Assembly (NCBI RefSeq): GCF_010233585.1
Contig: NZ_CP045997.1
Location: forward strand, 1,763,749 to 1,827,748
Direction of reading: 5' to 3'
DNA from: Spirosoma endbachense
Lineage (GTDB): Bacteria; Bacteroidota; Bacteroidia; Cytophagales; Spirosomataceae
DNA length: 64,000 nucleotides
Positions 27,148 to 36,163 of this stretch are shown one piece after another (within the stretch, counting starts at the first letter, position 1; the number at the start of each line of letters is the position of its first letter). Made by a program: the position numbers and the translations under genes. Below the pieces are notes generated by a model. That model made no database searches. It had not been told where the DNA came from and saw only the letters and a program-made list of their open reading frames with translations.

Positions 27148-27405
27148 AATAGATTTTTGATTTTGAATTTATGATTGTTGATTTGATGTCAAATCCGTTT
27201 GGGGGGCGAAATTCCGAAAAAGCGAAGGGAAAACAAGCACTATTTTGTGTTATATGACTCGGGCTTCTTCCAGAACCTTCGGATGGAAGTTCATTTTAGG
27301 CCGTTTTTACTCCGCTCCGATCAGTCAGAAAAGAGTATAAACGGTTACTCAAACACTATTGCTTACATATACGCTCGTACGTAAATCAGAAATCTTACTT
27401 TCTAA

Positions 27406-28326
27406 ATGCAGAACTACTGGGGCATTGACCTGGGCGGCACCAAAATCGAAGGTGTTATTTTAAGCGCCCCCTCACCCGACGCCGTCATTATTCGCAAACG
27501 AATCGACACTGAAGCGCACAAAGGCTATGATCATATCATGGCTCAGATTGTTCGGCTCATCGATATGCTCAAAGCCGAAACAGGCTTAAAACCAGAGCGC
27601 ATTGGTTTCGGAACACCCGGCACCTTCGACCCGGCCCGGAAAACAATGAAAAACTGCAACACAACCGTACTGAATGGCCGCCCGATGAAGCAGGATCTGA
27701 CCCGGATTCTCGGTGTTCCGGTAGAGGTGGCCAATGATGCCAATTGCTTTGCGCTGGCCGAAGCCACAATGGGAATCGTTCCGGAGGTTGTACCCAACTT
27801 CCAGTCGGTATTCGGCGTCATTATGGGCACAGGAGTTGGCGGAGGGGTGGTAGTTCAGGGGCGCGACGGTGTACCATTCGTCCTGAACGGTCTACAGGGC
27901 ATCGGTGGCGAATGGGGCCATAACATACTGGAGGAGAATGGCTATCCTTGTTATTGCGGCAAGCGGGGCTGTAACGAACAGGTCATTTCGGGACCGGCAC
28001 TCCAACGATATTACCAGCAAATCAGCGGAGAGGAACGTACCATGAAAGAAATCATGGAGCGTTACACGGACGGGAATGATCTGTTTGCCAGCCAGACTGT
28101 GAACCGATTACTGGAGTATTTTGGTCGGGCGGTTTCCGTTATTGTCAACATCCTGGACCCCGATGCCATTGTTCTGGGCGGGGGCGTCGGCAACGTCGAC
28201 CTGCTATACACCGAAGGCGTGGAACGGGCAAAAAAATATGTATTCAACTCGGGTGAATTGAACACACGATTTCTAAAACCCAAATTAGGGGATAGTGCTG
28301 GCGTTTTTGGAGCAGCACTCCTGTAA
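27406..28326 (+). CDS. ROK family sugar kinase
   Basis: This 306-residue cytoplasmic protein is a ROK kinase, probably phosphorylating glucose, fructose, mannose or N-acetylhexosamine. It has the phosphate-binding GIDLGGTKIEG at the N-terminus, the catalytic Asp111 in VANDANCFALAE, GTGVGGGVVV and the Zn-binding CYCGKRGCNEQ (about 182-191). There is no DNA-binding domain, so it is an enzyme and not a repressor. NGRPMKQDL precedes the catalytic motif. Sugar specificity cannot be assigned. It is monocistronic, ending in a hairpin shared with the converging beta-barrel gene. Confidence 0.92.
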   Translation: MQNYWGIDLGGTKIEGVILSAPSPDAVIIRKRIDTEAHKGYDHIMAQIVRLIDMLKAETGLKPERIGFGTPGTFDPARKTMKNCNTTVLNGRPMKQDLTRILGVPVEVANDANCFALAEATMGIVPEVVPNFQSVFGVIMGTGVGGGVVVQGRDGVPFVLNGLQGIGGEWGHNILEENGYPCYCGKRGCNEQVISGPALQRYYQQISGEERTMKEIMERYTDGNDLFASQTVNRLLEYFGRAVSVIVNILDPDAIVLGGGVGNVDLLYTEGVERAKKYVFNSGELNTRFLKPKLGDSAGVFGAALL

Positions 28327-28334
28327 GCCAGAAG

Positions 28335-28389
28335 CAGAGAGCGTGGGGTAGCGAGTGGAATTTCTTATCCCCCTGCCTCACGCTCTCTG
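28335..28389. terminator. Bidirectional hairpin between ROK and beta-barrel genes
   Basis: CAGAGAGCGTG (28335-28345) pairs with CACGCTCTCTG (28379-28389), extended inward by three more pairs. The gap between the two converging stops is only 67 bases, so this stem probably serves both. Confidence 0.65.
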
Positions 28390-28393
28390 TCTT

Positions 28394-31060
28394 TTATCGT
28401 GGTCGTCCACCGCCCCGATTACCGCCCTGAGCGGGCTGCTGTTGGGGCTGCTGGCCACCATCACCCCCTTCACCGGATTTGATGTCGTCGTTTTCGACTG
28501 AACGGCCTTTCTTACGCTGTGGCTGATCGAAGCTCAGTTTACCAATTTTATAGCTAAAGTTCACGCGAATACCAGCGTTATACAGGCTCGTCAGACTATT
28601 CTGAGCGAAGATTGGTGACGATGATTCTGAACGAACGGTAAATGGATGATTAAAGAAGTTTTCGCCCGCAATACCGAAGCTACCCCGTTTATCTTTCAGG
28701 TCTTTTTTCAGGCCAAGGCTATAGAAAGCGAACCCGCCCTGAGAGCCCTGCAACTGAACCTGTTTACCCCGGATAAATCCGAATCCCTGTAGCCCCCAAC
28801 CATTTTTAAGGGTCAGGCCCGTGAAGAAGCGACCCGTTACAACCCAGCCCGAATTCGTCGCGTTATAAATAAACGTTGAGCTGTTATTGGTCAGGTAGGC
28901 ATAATATACATCGACTCCACCACCAATCTGCCATTTTGAGAACAGCGTTGCATTACCAAACACATTAGCCCCGTAGGCCGATTCTTTACCAATGTTGAGG
29001 TAAGTCGTGCGAATTACCTGCGATAATGCCGGATTGTTTACTTGCCCCACGCTCGATGTAACCGTATCCCGCACACTCGTTATCGAGTTATTCGTTTGCC
29101 GGGCAAACAAGGCCACATTCAGGTAAACGCTTTTGATATAAGCGCTGCTGCTCAACTCAAAATTATCGGTCAATTCGGGCGAAAGCAGTGGATTTCCCTG
29201 TGTGATATTCGTTGGGTTCGACGTATTGATGTTCGGATTCAGGAATTGGATACCTGGCCGTTGCAATCGACGGTTGTACGCTATTTTGACCGTTTTACCC
29301 CCTTTCAGCGACTTCGATATGTTAATACTGGGTACCAGATTGTTATAGCTCGGAATACCCAGATCCTGCCCTGCGGCTGCTCCCTGTTCGCCCGGTTGAT
29401 TCTGGCTGTAATTGGCATTGATCGTCGTGTGTTCGTACCGTGTTCCAGCCTTAATCGTGTACTTGTTTTTGGTAGTCAGCGTATACGACACATAACCAGC
29501 CCCAATGCTCTGGTCATAATTGAGCGTGTTGGCAGTCCGGGTTGGGTCTGGCAGAAGTGCACCCGAACCTACACCGTAGTTATAACTGAACGCACTTTCT
29601 ACCTGGCGGAAAATGCCCTTACCACCAAACTCAAGCAACTGGTTTTTACCAATCGGAGTCTGGTAATCACCCTGAATTGTTGTTTCCTGATTGTAACTGT
29701 TGTTCAGGTTCTGCTGACGGGCAACAATCGTGGCAAAATCTGAATTGTTCAGGATATCGGCCGTAAAATCATTGTTCCGGTTATTGCGGCTAAACTGCGC
29801 GGAAACACTCAGTTCCTGCTGTGGTTTGGCGTAAGTACGGGTGTAATCGATATTCGCATCTACCGTGCCCGACAAATCTTTTGTCAATACATTACGATCG
29901 CTAACGCGAGGGAAATAATCGCTCGGCGAGGAGGTACGCGTCAGAAAATTGTCCTGATTCTGGTAATTATTCCGGGCGCCATAACGAAGACTCGCCGTGA
30001 TCGAACTGTTTTTGCTAATGTCGTAATCCCATCCGAGCGTATACTGACCGAAAATACCATGATTGCGCGTATCGGCCGTTTGTTCGGTTATGGTTGTGCC
30101 GTTGCTGCCGAACGTCCGTTGGGTGTTGGCAAATTTCCCAATTACGTTGTAGTTCGCCCGTCCGAAACCGCTCAGACTGAATCCCATTTTGCCCGTCCGT
30201 AAATTTCCGTTCAGACCCAGGTTGCTACCTCGGTTACCAACACCCGTATCGAGGTTAAGTGTAAAACCCTGTAGTGTCGTTTTCTTGGTAATGATGTTAA
30301 TGATTCCCGCTGACCCTTCTGCATCGTACTTGGCCGAAGGAGAGGTAATTACCTCTACGGTTTTGATCATGTCGGCCGGAATTTGCTTCAGGGCATCGGC
30401 TACGCTGCTGGCCACGATTGTAGACGGCTTGTTATTGATAAGGACCCGAACGTTGCTACTACCGCGCAGGCTTACATTACCATCTAAATCAACTGACAAC
30501 AGAGGAACTTTGCGCATTACGTCCGTCGCATCTCCACCTTTGGCGGTGATGTCCTTATCGGCGTTATAGACGAGCCGGTCTACTTTTTCCTCAACCAAAG
30601 AGGCCTGTCCAACCACTTCGACCTCTTTAAGGGTACGAACATCGGCTCCAAGTTTAACCGTCCCCAGATCAACATCGCCTTTCCGATTGAGCTTCACGCT
30701 CGAAACCGTTTTGTTCCGATAACCAACAAAGGAAATCAGCAGTTGAAATTCACCTTCCGGCAACTTGTTCAACGTAAACTTTCCTTTGTCGTCGGCAACG
30801 GTTCCATCGATTGGCTTTTTCGTTTTGGTATCGATTAGGGCAATGCTCGCAAATTCAACCGGTTTATTGGTCGTTGAATCCACAACCACACCCGTTAGCT
30901 TGGCATTTCCACGGGGCGAGTCATCGCTGGAAGTACCGGGAATAGCCGCAGGAGGCCGCTGTCCTCCTGCTCCCGGAAGCGCTGGAAACTGCGCATGAAC
31001 CGCGTTTGTCGCGGCTATAACAGCAGTGCCCAGCAATAAAATACGTAATTTCTTTTTCAT
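28394..31060 (-). CDS. Outer-membrane beta-barrel protein with Q/G-rich tail
   Basis: The protein (888 residues from the ATG at 31060) has a signal peptide MKKKLRILLLGTAVIAATNAVHAQ-like, about 24 residues. Then come a Pro/Gly linker, a carboxypeptidase-like domain (about 50-135), a plug-like region with VRVLINNKPS and EVITSPSAKYDAEGSAGIINI, and a large barrel. It is a paralogue of the 21556-23988 protein. After the last strand (FSYKIGKLSFD) lies about 45 residues rich in Gln, Gly, Pro and Arg, predicted disordered. The frame opens upstream at 31144, but only 31060 gives a signal peptide. The transported or bound ligand is unknown. Confidence 0.9.
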   Translation of the reverse strand: MKKKLRILLLGTAVIAATNAVHAQFPALPGAGGQRPPAAIPGTSSDDSPRGNAKLTGVVVDSTTNKPVEFASIALIDTKTKKPIDGTVADDKGKFTLNKLPEGEFQLLISFVGYRNKTVSSVKLNRKGDVDLGTVKLGADVRTLKEVEVVGQASLVEEKVDRLVYNADKDITAKGGDATDVMRKVPLLSVDLDGNVSLRGSSNVRVLINNKPSTIVASSVADALKQIPADMIKTVEVITSPSAKYDAEGSAGIINIITKKTTLQGFTLNLDTGVGNRGSNLGLNGNLRTGKMGFSLSGFGRANYNVIGKFANTQRTFGSNGTTITEQTADTRNHGIFGQYTLGWDYDISKNSSITASLRYGARNNYQNQDNFLTRTSSPSDYFPRVSDRNVLTKDLSGTVDANIDYTRTYAKPQQELSVSAQFSRNNRNNDFTADILNNSDFATIVARQQNLNNSYNQETTIQGDYQTPIGKNQLLEFGGKGIFRQVESAFSYNYGVGSGALLPDPTRTANTLNYDQSIGAGYVSYTLTTKNKYTIKAGTRYEHTTINANYSQNQPGEQGAAAGQDLGIPSYNNLVPSINISKSLKGGKTVKIAYNRRLQRPGIQFLNPNINTSNPTNITQGNPLLSPELTDNFELSSSAYIKSVYLNVALFARQTNNSITSVRDTVTSSVGQVNNPALSQVIRTTYLNIGKESAYGANVFGNATLFSKWQIGGGVDVYYAYLTNNSSTFIYNATNSGWVVTGRFFTGLTLKNGWGLQGFGFIRGKQVQLQGSQGGFAFYSLGLKKDLKDKRGSFGIAGENFFNHPFTVRSESSSPIFAQNSLTSLYNAGIRVNFSYKIGKLSFDQPQRKKGRSVENDDIKSGEGGDGGQQPQQQPAQGGNRGGGRPR

Positions 31061-31208
31061 AGTCAGGTTAGTCAAAATATACAGAATGATGAGTCCGGGA
31101 GGGTTCCCGGAAAAAGACAATTCGAGTCGCAAAAAAACGGCCAAAAAAGTGGTTTAGTCCCAAATACTACATAAGCGGATTGCTATGTATACAAACGGGA
31201 TGGATTAC

Positions 31209-31952
31209 TTAAGTAAATAATGCAGGGTGATTTTTCAGTTCAGGATACTCCATCGGCGCCATTACCTGAGGCACATCACTCGGCTCCGTGCGGGAGGTAA
31301 TTCGTTTGCTGATACTATAGCTATGCATTTTTTTTGCCGGATACTGTTTCGCCAGCAATGCCAGGGCTTCAGCTTCATTCAGGTCTTCGTATAACCAGGC
31401 TTTCTCCTCGTCGGGTGTCAATACACAAGGCATCCGTTTTTTGGTATTATGGATAGCCGCCAGTAACGGATTAGCTTCCGTGGTCAGCAGGGTATAGGTC
31501 GGGACCAGCTCACCGGTTTCGGGGTCCGGCCATTCGTCCCATAAACCAGCAATCGAGGCTATTTTCTGATCACTTGTGCTGATGTAAAACGGAAACTTCT
31601 TGCTCCCCGACGTATACCATTCATAAAAGCCCGTAACCGGAATCAGGCACCGTTTGCCAGCCTGAGCCGCCCCCCGAAATGATGGTTTTTCGTAGATGGT
31701 TTCGGAGCGTGCATTGATGGTTTTCGTACGTATGTCGGAGGCATCGTCGCTACTTTTCGTCCAGCGCGGGATCAGGCCCCAATGAATCATCTGAAAGTGC
31801 TTCGGATCTTGTTTGGTTACAATTGGCCAGGTTGGAAACTGGTACGCATTGGCATGGTAAATAGGCTGAAATTCAGCAGACTCTGGCAGGGATGCCCCGT
31901 AGCGGGCTTCGAGTTCGGCGGCTTTGATGGCCAGTGATTTATGAAAACACAT
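31209..31952 (-). CDS. SOS response-associated peptidase (SRAP/YedK)
   Basis: This 247-residue protein is the bacterial counterpart of HMCES. It shields abasic sites in single-stranded DNA by forming a covalent thiazolidine link through Cys2 (MCFHKS, revealed when Met1 is removed). Conserved segments are INARSETI, the active-site Glu in GFYEW, KFPFYIS, and the His in LAAIHNTKKRMP. Length fits. It is a single gene; no SOS box could be confirmed. The role in SOS is by family. Confidence 0.93.
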   Translation of the reverse strand: MCFHKSLAIKAAELEARYGASLPESAEFQPIYHANAYQFPTWPIVTKQDPKHFQMIHWGLIPRWTKSSDDASDIRTKTINARSETIYEKPSFRGAAQAGKRCLIPVTGFYEWYTSGSKKFPFYISTSDQKIASIAGLWDEWPDPETGELVPTYTLLTTEANPLLAAIHNTKKRMPCVLTPDEEKAWLYEDLNEAEALALLAKQYPAKKMHSYSISKRITSRTEPSDVPQVMAPMEYPELKNHPALFT

Positions 31953-32051
31953 TGGTCTGAGAAGGTCACCCGCAGGCTTCCTGTTGATATACTAACTTAA
32001 CCAGTAAATACCCCATCCGGTTATGCCGTTTACCAGGATTTCAGCGAACGG

Positions 32052-32663
32052 TCAGTGTAACTCGTCAAGTTCCTTAAGCTGCCCTCGTAACTCGTCAAGA
32101 TAAGGGTCGGTAAACATCCCTGCCAGCGTTGCCAGCCCAATCGATAGCGCCGTCAATCCGATAGGCAGCAGTATAATCAGCAGGGTATTCATCCAGTCTT
32201 CAGAAAATTTATGAGCAATGGCAGGCAGCATAACCATCGAACCAGACAGCATTGCCAACATCCATACTCGCTTCATAAGTTTCGTATGGTGCGTACGAAA
32301 TTTGATCAGGTCCAGCAATGCCTGGTATAGATCGTGTGTAAGCAGACGGGTCTTGCGGAGATTGGCCCGATGCTGAAACGAAAAATACAAACCGACTCCC
32401 GCAATAACCAGGTAACAACAGGCGGGAATATAGTGAACAGGCTCTGTGTAGTCGAAGGCATTTCCGGCAATTACGGCGGTAAAAAACAGAATGATCCCGA
32501 TCAGAATCGCAAAGGCCAGCCGAAGATCCTGAATCATTTTATCGATTGTACTCTTCGAGCGATTTTGCAATACGATTTGCAGAAGTTGCTGGCCAAGCCG
32601 CTCCGTCGAATCAAGTTTCTGTTCGTAGGCTTTCCAGGTGATTTTAAATTCATCCAAATCCAT
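32052..32663 (-). CDS. Membrane protein partner of an ECF sigma factor (possible anti-sigma)
   Basis: This 203-residue protein has about 47 soluble, charged residues, two hydrophobic segments (about 48-68 and 78-94), a basic central region (100-127) and two further hydrophobic segments (128-146 and 158-184). It starts 12 bases after the sigma-factor stop on the same strand, so they are co-transcribed. Anti-sigma factors often lie just so, with a cytosolic N-terminal domain and a membrane anchor. I see no zinc-binding anti-sigma motif, so the anti-sigma role is inferred from position and topology alone. Confidence 0.65.
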   Translation of the reverse strand: MDLDEFKITWKAYEQKLDSTERLGQQLLQIVLQNRSKSTIDKMIQDLRLAFAILIGIILFFTAVIAGNAFDYTEPVHYIPACCYLVIAGVGLYFSFQHRANLRKTRLLTHDLYQALLDLIKFRTHHTKLMKRVWMLAMLSGSMVMLPAIAHKFSEDWMNTLLIILLPIGLTALSIGLATLAGMFTDPYLDELRGQLKELDELH

Positions 32664-32675
32664 TTTCGTATCTGT

Positions 32676-33167
32676 TTATTCGTTCGTTAACTCGACAATT
32701 TTCTTCAATTTCCCTTTTATACGATTCAGTTTAACGCCCACATTCGATTGGGAAATACCGGCAATTCTGGCGATTTCCTCATACGAATTGTCGTCTAAAT
32801 ACAGAAACACAATAGCTTTTTCGATAAGCGACAACTGGTCAATGGCGTGATAAAACTGTTGCATTTGCTGATCTCCATCCGGAGAAACAACACGTTGATC
32901 CAGATTTAACAGTTCCTGATCAAGAGGCACGGGTGCGATCTGGCGGGATTGCCGCCGAAACAACGAAATGGCCGTATTGAGTGCAACCCGGTACATCCAG
33001 GTAGAGGCTTTAGCCTCCCCACGAAAGGAAGGAAACGCCCGCCAGAGTTGGAGTACGATCTCCTGATATAGATCCTTCCGGTCCTCTTCATCCTTACCAT
33101 AGAGTCGGCATACGTTCTGGATAATTCCGGCGTGGGCATTGACCGTCTGTATAAAATCGCTTTCCAT
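32676..33167 (-). CDS. ECF-type RNA polymerase sigma factor
   Basis: This 163-residue sigma-70 family protein (ATG at 33167; a GTG one codon earlier is also open) directs RNA polymerase to specific promoters. Region 2 includes LYQEIVLQLWRAFPSFRG and STWMYRVALNTAI. Region 4 is IEKAIVFLYLDDNSYEEIA and GISQSNVGVKLNRIKGKLKK, a helix-turn-helix. There is no region 1 or 3, as usual for ECF sigmas. The membrane protein following it may control its activity. Confidence 0.93.
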   Translation of the reverse strand: MESDFIQTVNAHAGIIQNVCRLYGKDEEDRKDLYQEIVLQLWRAFPSFRGEAKASTWMYRVALNTAISLFRRQSRQIAPVPLDQELLNLDQRVVSPDGDQQMQQFYHAIDQLSLIEKAIVFLYLDDNSYEEIARIAGISQSNVGVKLNRIKGKLKKIVELTNE

Positions 33168-33279
33168 CACGGCTTGGGCTTGTCTTTAAGCAGTTAGTCG
33201 CTGGCTTGATTAAAAACTTACACCGCAAACAAAAAAAGTCTACAGCCCGTTAACTCAACGACTGTGATAAGACTGTTTT

Positions 33280-33915
33280 ATGTCCATTTCCGAGCAATCA
33301 AGTAATTCTAAAGCCGTTGAGGCACCGTCTCCTTCGTTAGCCAGCCTTGAACATGAAAGCTGGCAACAGCTCGCTTCGGCCCCCGAAAGCGAGGACAGTG
33401 CCTTTAAAACCATGATTGTTGCCACCTGCACCGATCATAGAGCCGATGCTCGTATGGTGGTATTGAGGCAAGTCGATACGGCCCGCAAATACGTCTGGTT
33501 TCATACCGACGCCCGTTCAGAAAAGGTGATGCAACTTGAAGCCTTTCCAACGGCTACACTACTGTTCTGGGACGAAAAACAGCAAATACAGTTACGCCTA
33601 ATCGTTGAAACCCGGCTCCATACCGACGATTATGTAGCAGATGACCAATGGAAGACGCTCTGGACGGGTAGCCGGAAAGCCTATCTTTCTGCACAAAAAC
33701 CGGGTAGTGTACAGCCAGCCGCCTATCCTGGTTTCCCTGAACACTTGGGCGAATCCTTACCAACTGATGCAGAGAGCGAGGCCGGGCGTAAAAACTTCGC
33801 CGTGATCGAGTGCCGGGTATTGTCGATGGAATATCTACACCTTAGCCGGAAAGGTCAGACACGGGCCCAGTTTCAGTATGAGCCAGAATCTAAAATGGTG
33901 TGGCTCGCCCCTTAA
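33280..33915 (+). CDS. Pyridoxamine 5'-phosphate oxidase-like flavoprotein
   Basis: This 211-residue protein fits the PNPOx-like split-barrel FMN-binding family. It shows ADARMVVLRQVD, a strand typical of FMN binding, YVWFHTDARSEKVMQLEAFPTATLLFW and a C-terminal barrel strand RAQFQYEPE. True PdxH has R-P-x-x-G-x-W near its centre and a C-terminal R-L-x-P; here the tail ends KMVWLAP, so the full PdxH set is not evident. It is likely a pyridoxamine-oxidase-like or heme/flavin protein of unknown substrate. It is transcribed away from the sigma-factor operon. Confidence 0.8.
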   Translation: MSISEQSSNSKAVEAPSPSLASLEHESWQQLASAPESEDSAFKTMIVATCTDHRADARMVVLRQVDTARKYVWFHTDARSEKVMQLEAFPTATLLFWDEKQQIQLRLIVETRLHTDDYVADDQWKTLWTGSRKAYLSAQKPGSVQPAAYPGFPEHLGESLPTDAESEAGRKNFAVIECRVLSMEYLHLSRKGQTRAQFQYEPESKMVWLAP

Positions 33916-33966
33916 TGACCTTTTGTGAGCAATTGGAATTGTCCTGTCTCTATTGCCAACAGACGT

Positions 33967-34053
33967 ATGACTAGTGTTAAGGCACTCGGCAAATTCGGTT
34001 TACCGATACTGATCACAGTGGTGGGATTACTGGCTTCTAAAGCGGGGAAGTAA
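33967..34053 (+). CDS. Possible 28-residue hydrophobic peptide
   Basis: An ATG at 33967 opens a 28-codon frame encoding a short peptide with a basic N-terminus (MTSVKALGK), a hydrophobic stretch (FGLPILITVVGLLAS) and a basic end (KAGK). This would be a single-pass membrane peptide. It occupies the gap of 143 bases between two converging genes. No start signal or homologue supports it, so it may be chance. Confidence 0.25.
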   Translation: MTSVKALGKFGLPILITVVGLLASKAGK

Positions 34054-34058
34054 ACAAG

Positions 34059-34688
34059 TTACTCCTTAACAGTCGGAAGATTGGCAAAAACATCGGCTTG
34101 TAAAATCGTAAACTGATCGATACGTACCTGCTCTGAAGGCTTGTCATAAATCGTTTGCGTCCAGACATTGAGCGTGTCAGTCCGCCGAAAAGTACTGATC
34201 GACTGGTCAAAACGGTCTACAATCACGACTTCCTGCAAACTGTCCATCTGCTCATATTTTGGCAGTTTATGGTACAGATCATAAGCCGCTGTCGATTCTG
34301 AAAGCACCTCAACCAGTAAATAGGGATTGGTAATAATGGCATTTGACCCCTGCCGGAATTTCGGAGTACCCTTTACCACTGTAATGTCAGGATTGTAATA
34401 GCCTTTACCTTCTGTGGTTAACACACCAACATTACTTCCGGCTACATAATAGTCCGTACCGCTGTACAGATTCGTCAGAAGTGTAATAATTCGGCCAATC
34501 AGTAATTCATGGATAAAAGCAGCTAATCCCATAATAATAATCTGGCCGTTGTGGTACTCGACCCGGTAGAATGTCTCGTGCAGGAAATCCATAAACTCAT
34601 CCCACGAGGCCGGAACCGATACAACACCCCCAACAGCCAGTTTTTCAACTTGCTCGTCGGTTAGCTGAACTTTCTGAATTACCTCCAT
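34059..34688 (-). CDS. Uma2 family nuclease-like protein (DUF820), copy 1
   Basis: This 209-residue protein has the Uma2/DUF820 restriction-endonuclease-like fold. Core residues are YHNGQIIIMGLA, YYNPDITVVKG with the first catalytic Asp, PYLLVEVLSEST with the second acid, and a Lys in HKLPKYE; together these form a PD-(D/E)xK-type centre. Family members are abundant in cyanobacteria and Spirosoma-like bacteria and mostly uncharacterised. A close paralogue lies at 38293-38943. Confidence 0.88.
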   Translation of the reverse strand: MEVIQKVQLTDEQVEKLAVGGVVSVPASWDEFMDFLHETFYRVEYHNGQIIIMGLAAFIHELLIGRIITLLTNLYSGTDYYVAGSNVGVLTTEGKGYYNPDITVVKGTPKFRQGSNAIITNPYLLVEVLSESTAAYDLYHKLPKYEQMDSLQEVVIVDRFDQSISTFRRTDTLNVWTQTIYDKPSEQVRIDQFTILQADVFANLPTVKE

Positions 34689-34786
34689 ACTATCTTCCTG
34701 TTTTGGGTAAAGTTACAAAAATCACCTGCTATCCTAATCATCTGGCTCCATTTCCAGTTTTACCCCTTACAACTACTGCTCGACCC

Positions 34787-35287
34787 ATGCCAACCAACGA
34801 CCGCGCCTTTCGGTATGATCTCGACTATCGACAGCTAAACCTGCGCGAACAGCCCGAACTGTATCGCGTTGGGAAAGGGGAGATGGGTGTATTGCTGGTG
34901 CAACCTTATAAATCGGAAATCCTTCCCTTCTGGCGCTTTAAAACACCAGACATTGCTCGCGAATCGTCGGAGAAGATTTTCCTGTTGTTTCAGGACTACA
35001 AGCAAAAAGACGATTTTATCGGCATGGATATGGCCCGCAAATTTCTGCAAATGGGTTATACGCGGGCCAGGCGCTACGCCAATCATCGCACGGGCCAGAA
35101 ATACGATGGACCTGTTCCGAACGACCAGAAGGGCCGATCCGGATCGCACGGTCGGGAACAACTCCCGCGCGACGAAGACCCGGTCAAAGCCGAATCGGCC
35201 CGGATCTTTTACAACAAGTATCTGGAAGTAAGGGATGATCCGGATTACCAGAAACTAAAAAAGGCGTGGCAGGAAAAATACGGATGA
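34787..35287 (+). CDS. DUF4385 protein
   Basis: This 166-residue protein (ATG 34787; the open frame reaches back to 34703 but that part is not conserved-looking) matches DUF4385: it starts FRYDLDYRQLNLREQPELY, then GEMGVLLVQPYKSEILPFWRF, DMARKFLQMGYTRARRYANH and a basic, charged tail with RIFYNKYLEVRDD. It is soluble, with no signal peptide. Function is unknown. The RNA ligase gene begins 163 bases downstream on the same strand. Confidence 0.8.
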   Translation: MPTNDRAFRYDLDYRQLNLREQPELYRVGKGEMGVLLVQPYKSEILPFWRFKTPDIARESSEKIFLLFQDYKQKDDFIGMDMARKFLQMGYTRARRYANHRTGQKYDGPVPNDQKGRSGSHGREQLPRDEDPVKAESARIFYNKYLEVRDDPDYQKLKKAWQEKYG

Positions 35288-35310
35288 TACACTATTCAGC
35301 TTCCATGCTT

Positions 35311-35318
35311 TATCTTTG
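35311..35318 (+). promoter_or_regulatory. Candidate -7 box for the RNA ligase operon
   Basis: TATCTTTG matches TAnnTTTG exactly and lies in the gap upstream of the RNA ligase gene. The predicted leader is about 125 bases and contains a small stem CTTTACC-ACCC-GGTAAAG near 35395-35412. No clear -33 element was seen. Confidence 0.4.
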
Positions 35319-35450
35319 CAGCGTTCAATTTTTCAGAACCCTTTAAGCCGTTCAATGTCATGTAATCGCGCACAGGTTTCACTTTGTGAATAGCCTTTAC
35401 CACCCGGTAAAGTGCCTGTGATTCTATTGTCTTATCAAAACGCGATTAGC

Positions 35451-36161
35451 ATGATTTCCCGAAAATACGGTCGTACGTATCATTACCCGTTTTCGCCCGG
35501 CACTACGAGCGACGACCGAATCAATCATCAGTACCAGACGGATCTTTCCCAGATTTCAACCCTCATTCATACCGAGAAGCTAGACGGAGAAAATAACTGT
35601 CTAAACCGGTATGGTGTGTTTGCGCGCTCTCATGCGGCTCCGACCCAAACACCATGGACGCGCCATCTTCGTGAGCGCTGGGCGATGCAGAAACATGACC
35701 TTGGCGATCTCGAAGTCTTCGGCGAGAATCTGTACGCTGTGCATTCCATTGCTTACCCAAAACTTGAGTCGCATTTTTATGTTTTCGCCATTCGGGACAA
35801 TGATCAATGGCTGTCGTGGGATGAAACTCAGTTTTATGCCCAATTGCTCGACTTCCCAACGGTGCCCGTACTGACACATTGCAAACGGCCATTCGATCCT
35901 GTTCAGGTTGAAGCTACGGTCAATTACTGGGCATCCCAGCCGGGCACATTTGGGTCAGTTGATGCCCAATCTGGCCTGGAATGCACGATGGAGGGTGTAG
36001 TCAGTCGTAACATCGAGGCTTTTGCCGAGTTGGCCCATAACCGAAATGTATTTAAGTACGTCCGACAAGGGCACGTCAAAACCGACGAACATTGGACCCG
36101 GAACTGGCGACGAGCCCAATTAATCAACGAGCAGTCGAACGGTCTGCCTAACCGCCAATAG
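35451..36161 (+). CDS. ATP-dependent RNA ligase
   Basis: This 236-residue protein (ATG at 35451, frame open from 35412) is a minimal nucleotidyltransferase-fold ligase. It would seal 3'-OH and 5'-phosphate ends through ligase-AMP and RNA-adenylate intermediates. Motif I is EKLDGENN with Lys43. Motif III-like FYVFAIRD is near 110, motif IV EGVVSRN at 181-187 and motif V FKYVRQGHVK at 201-210. There is no C-terminal Rnl2-type domain, so it is close to a bare catalytic domain. The HD-Pnk gene starts two bases after its stop, so the two enzymes are translated from one message. Confidence 0.9.
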   Translation: MISRKYGRTYHYPFSPGTTSDDRINHQYQTDLSQISTLIHTEKLDGENNCLNRYGVFARSHAAPTQTPWTRHLRERWAMQKHDLGDLEVFGENLYAVHSIAYPKLESHFYVFAIRDNDQWLSWDETQFYAQLLDFPTVPVLTHCKRPFDPVQVEATVNYWASQPGTFGSVDAQSGLECTMEGVVSRNIEAFAELAHNRNVFKYVRQGHVKTDEHWTRNWRRAQLINEQSNGLPNRQ

Positions 36162-36163
36162 CT

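Noticed and set aside
29042..29743. 233-codon open frame on the plus strand
   Set aside because: It is antisense to the second beta-barrel gene and shows a composition driven by that gene, with no motif or promoter.
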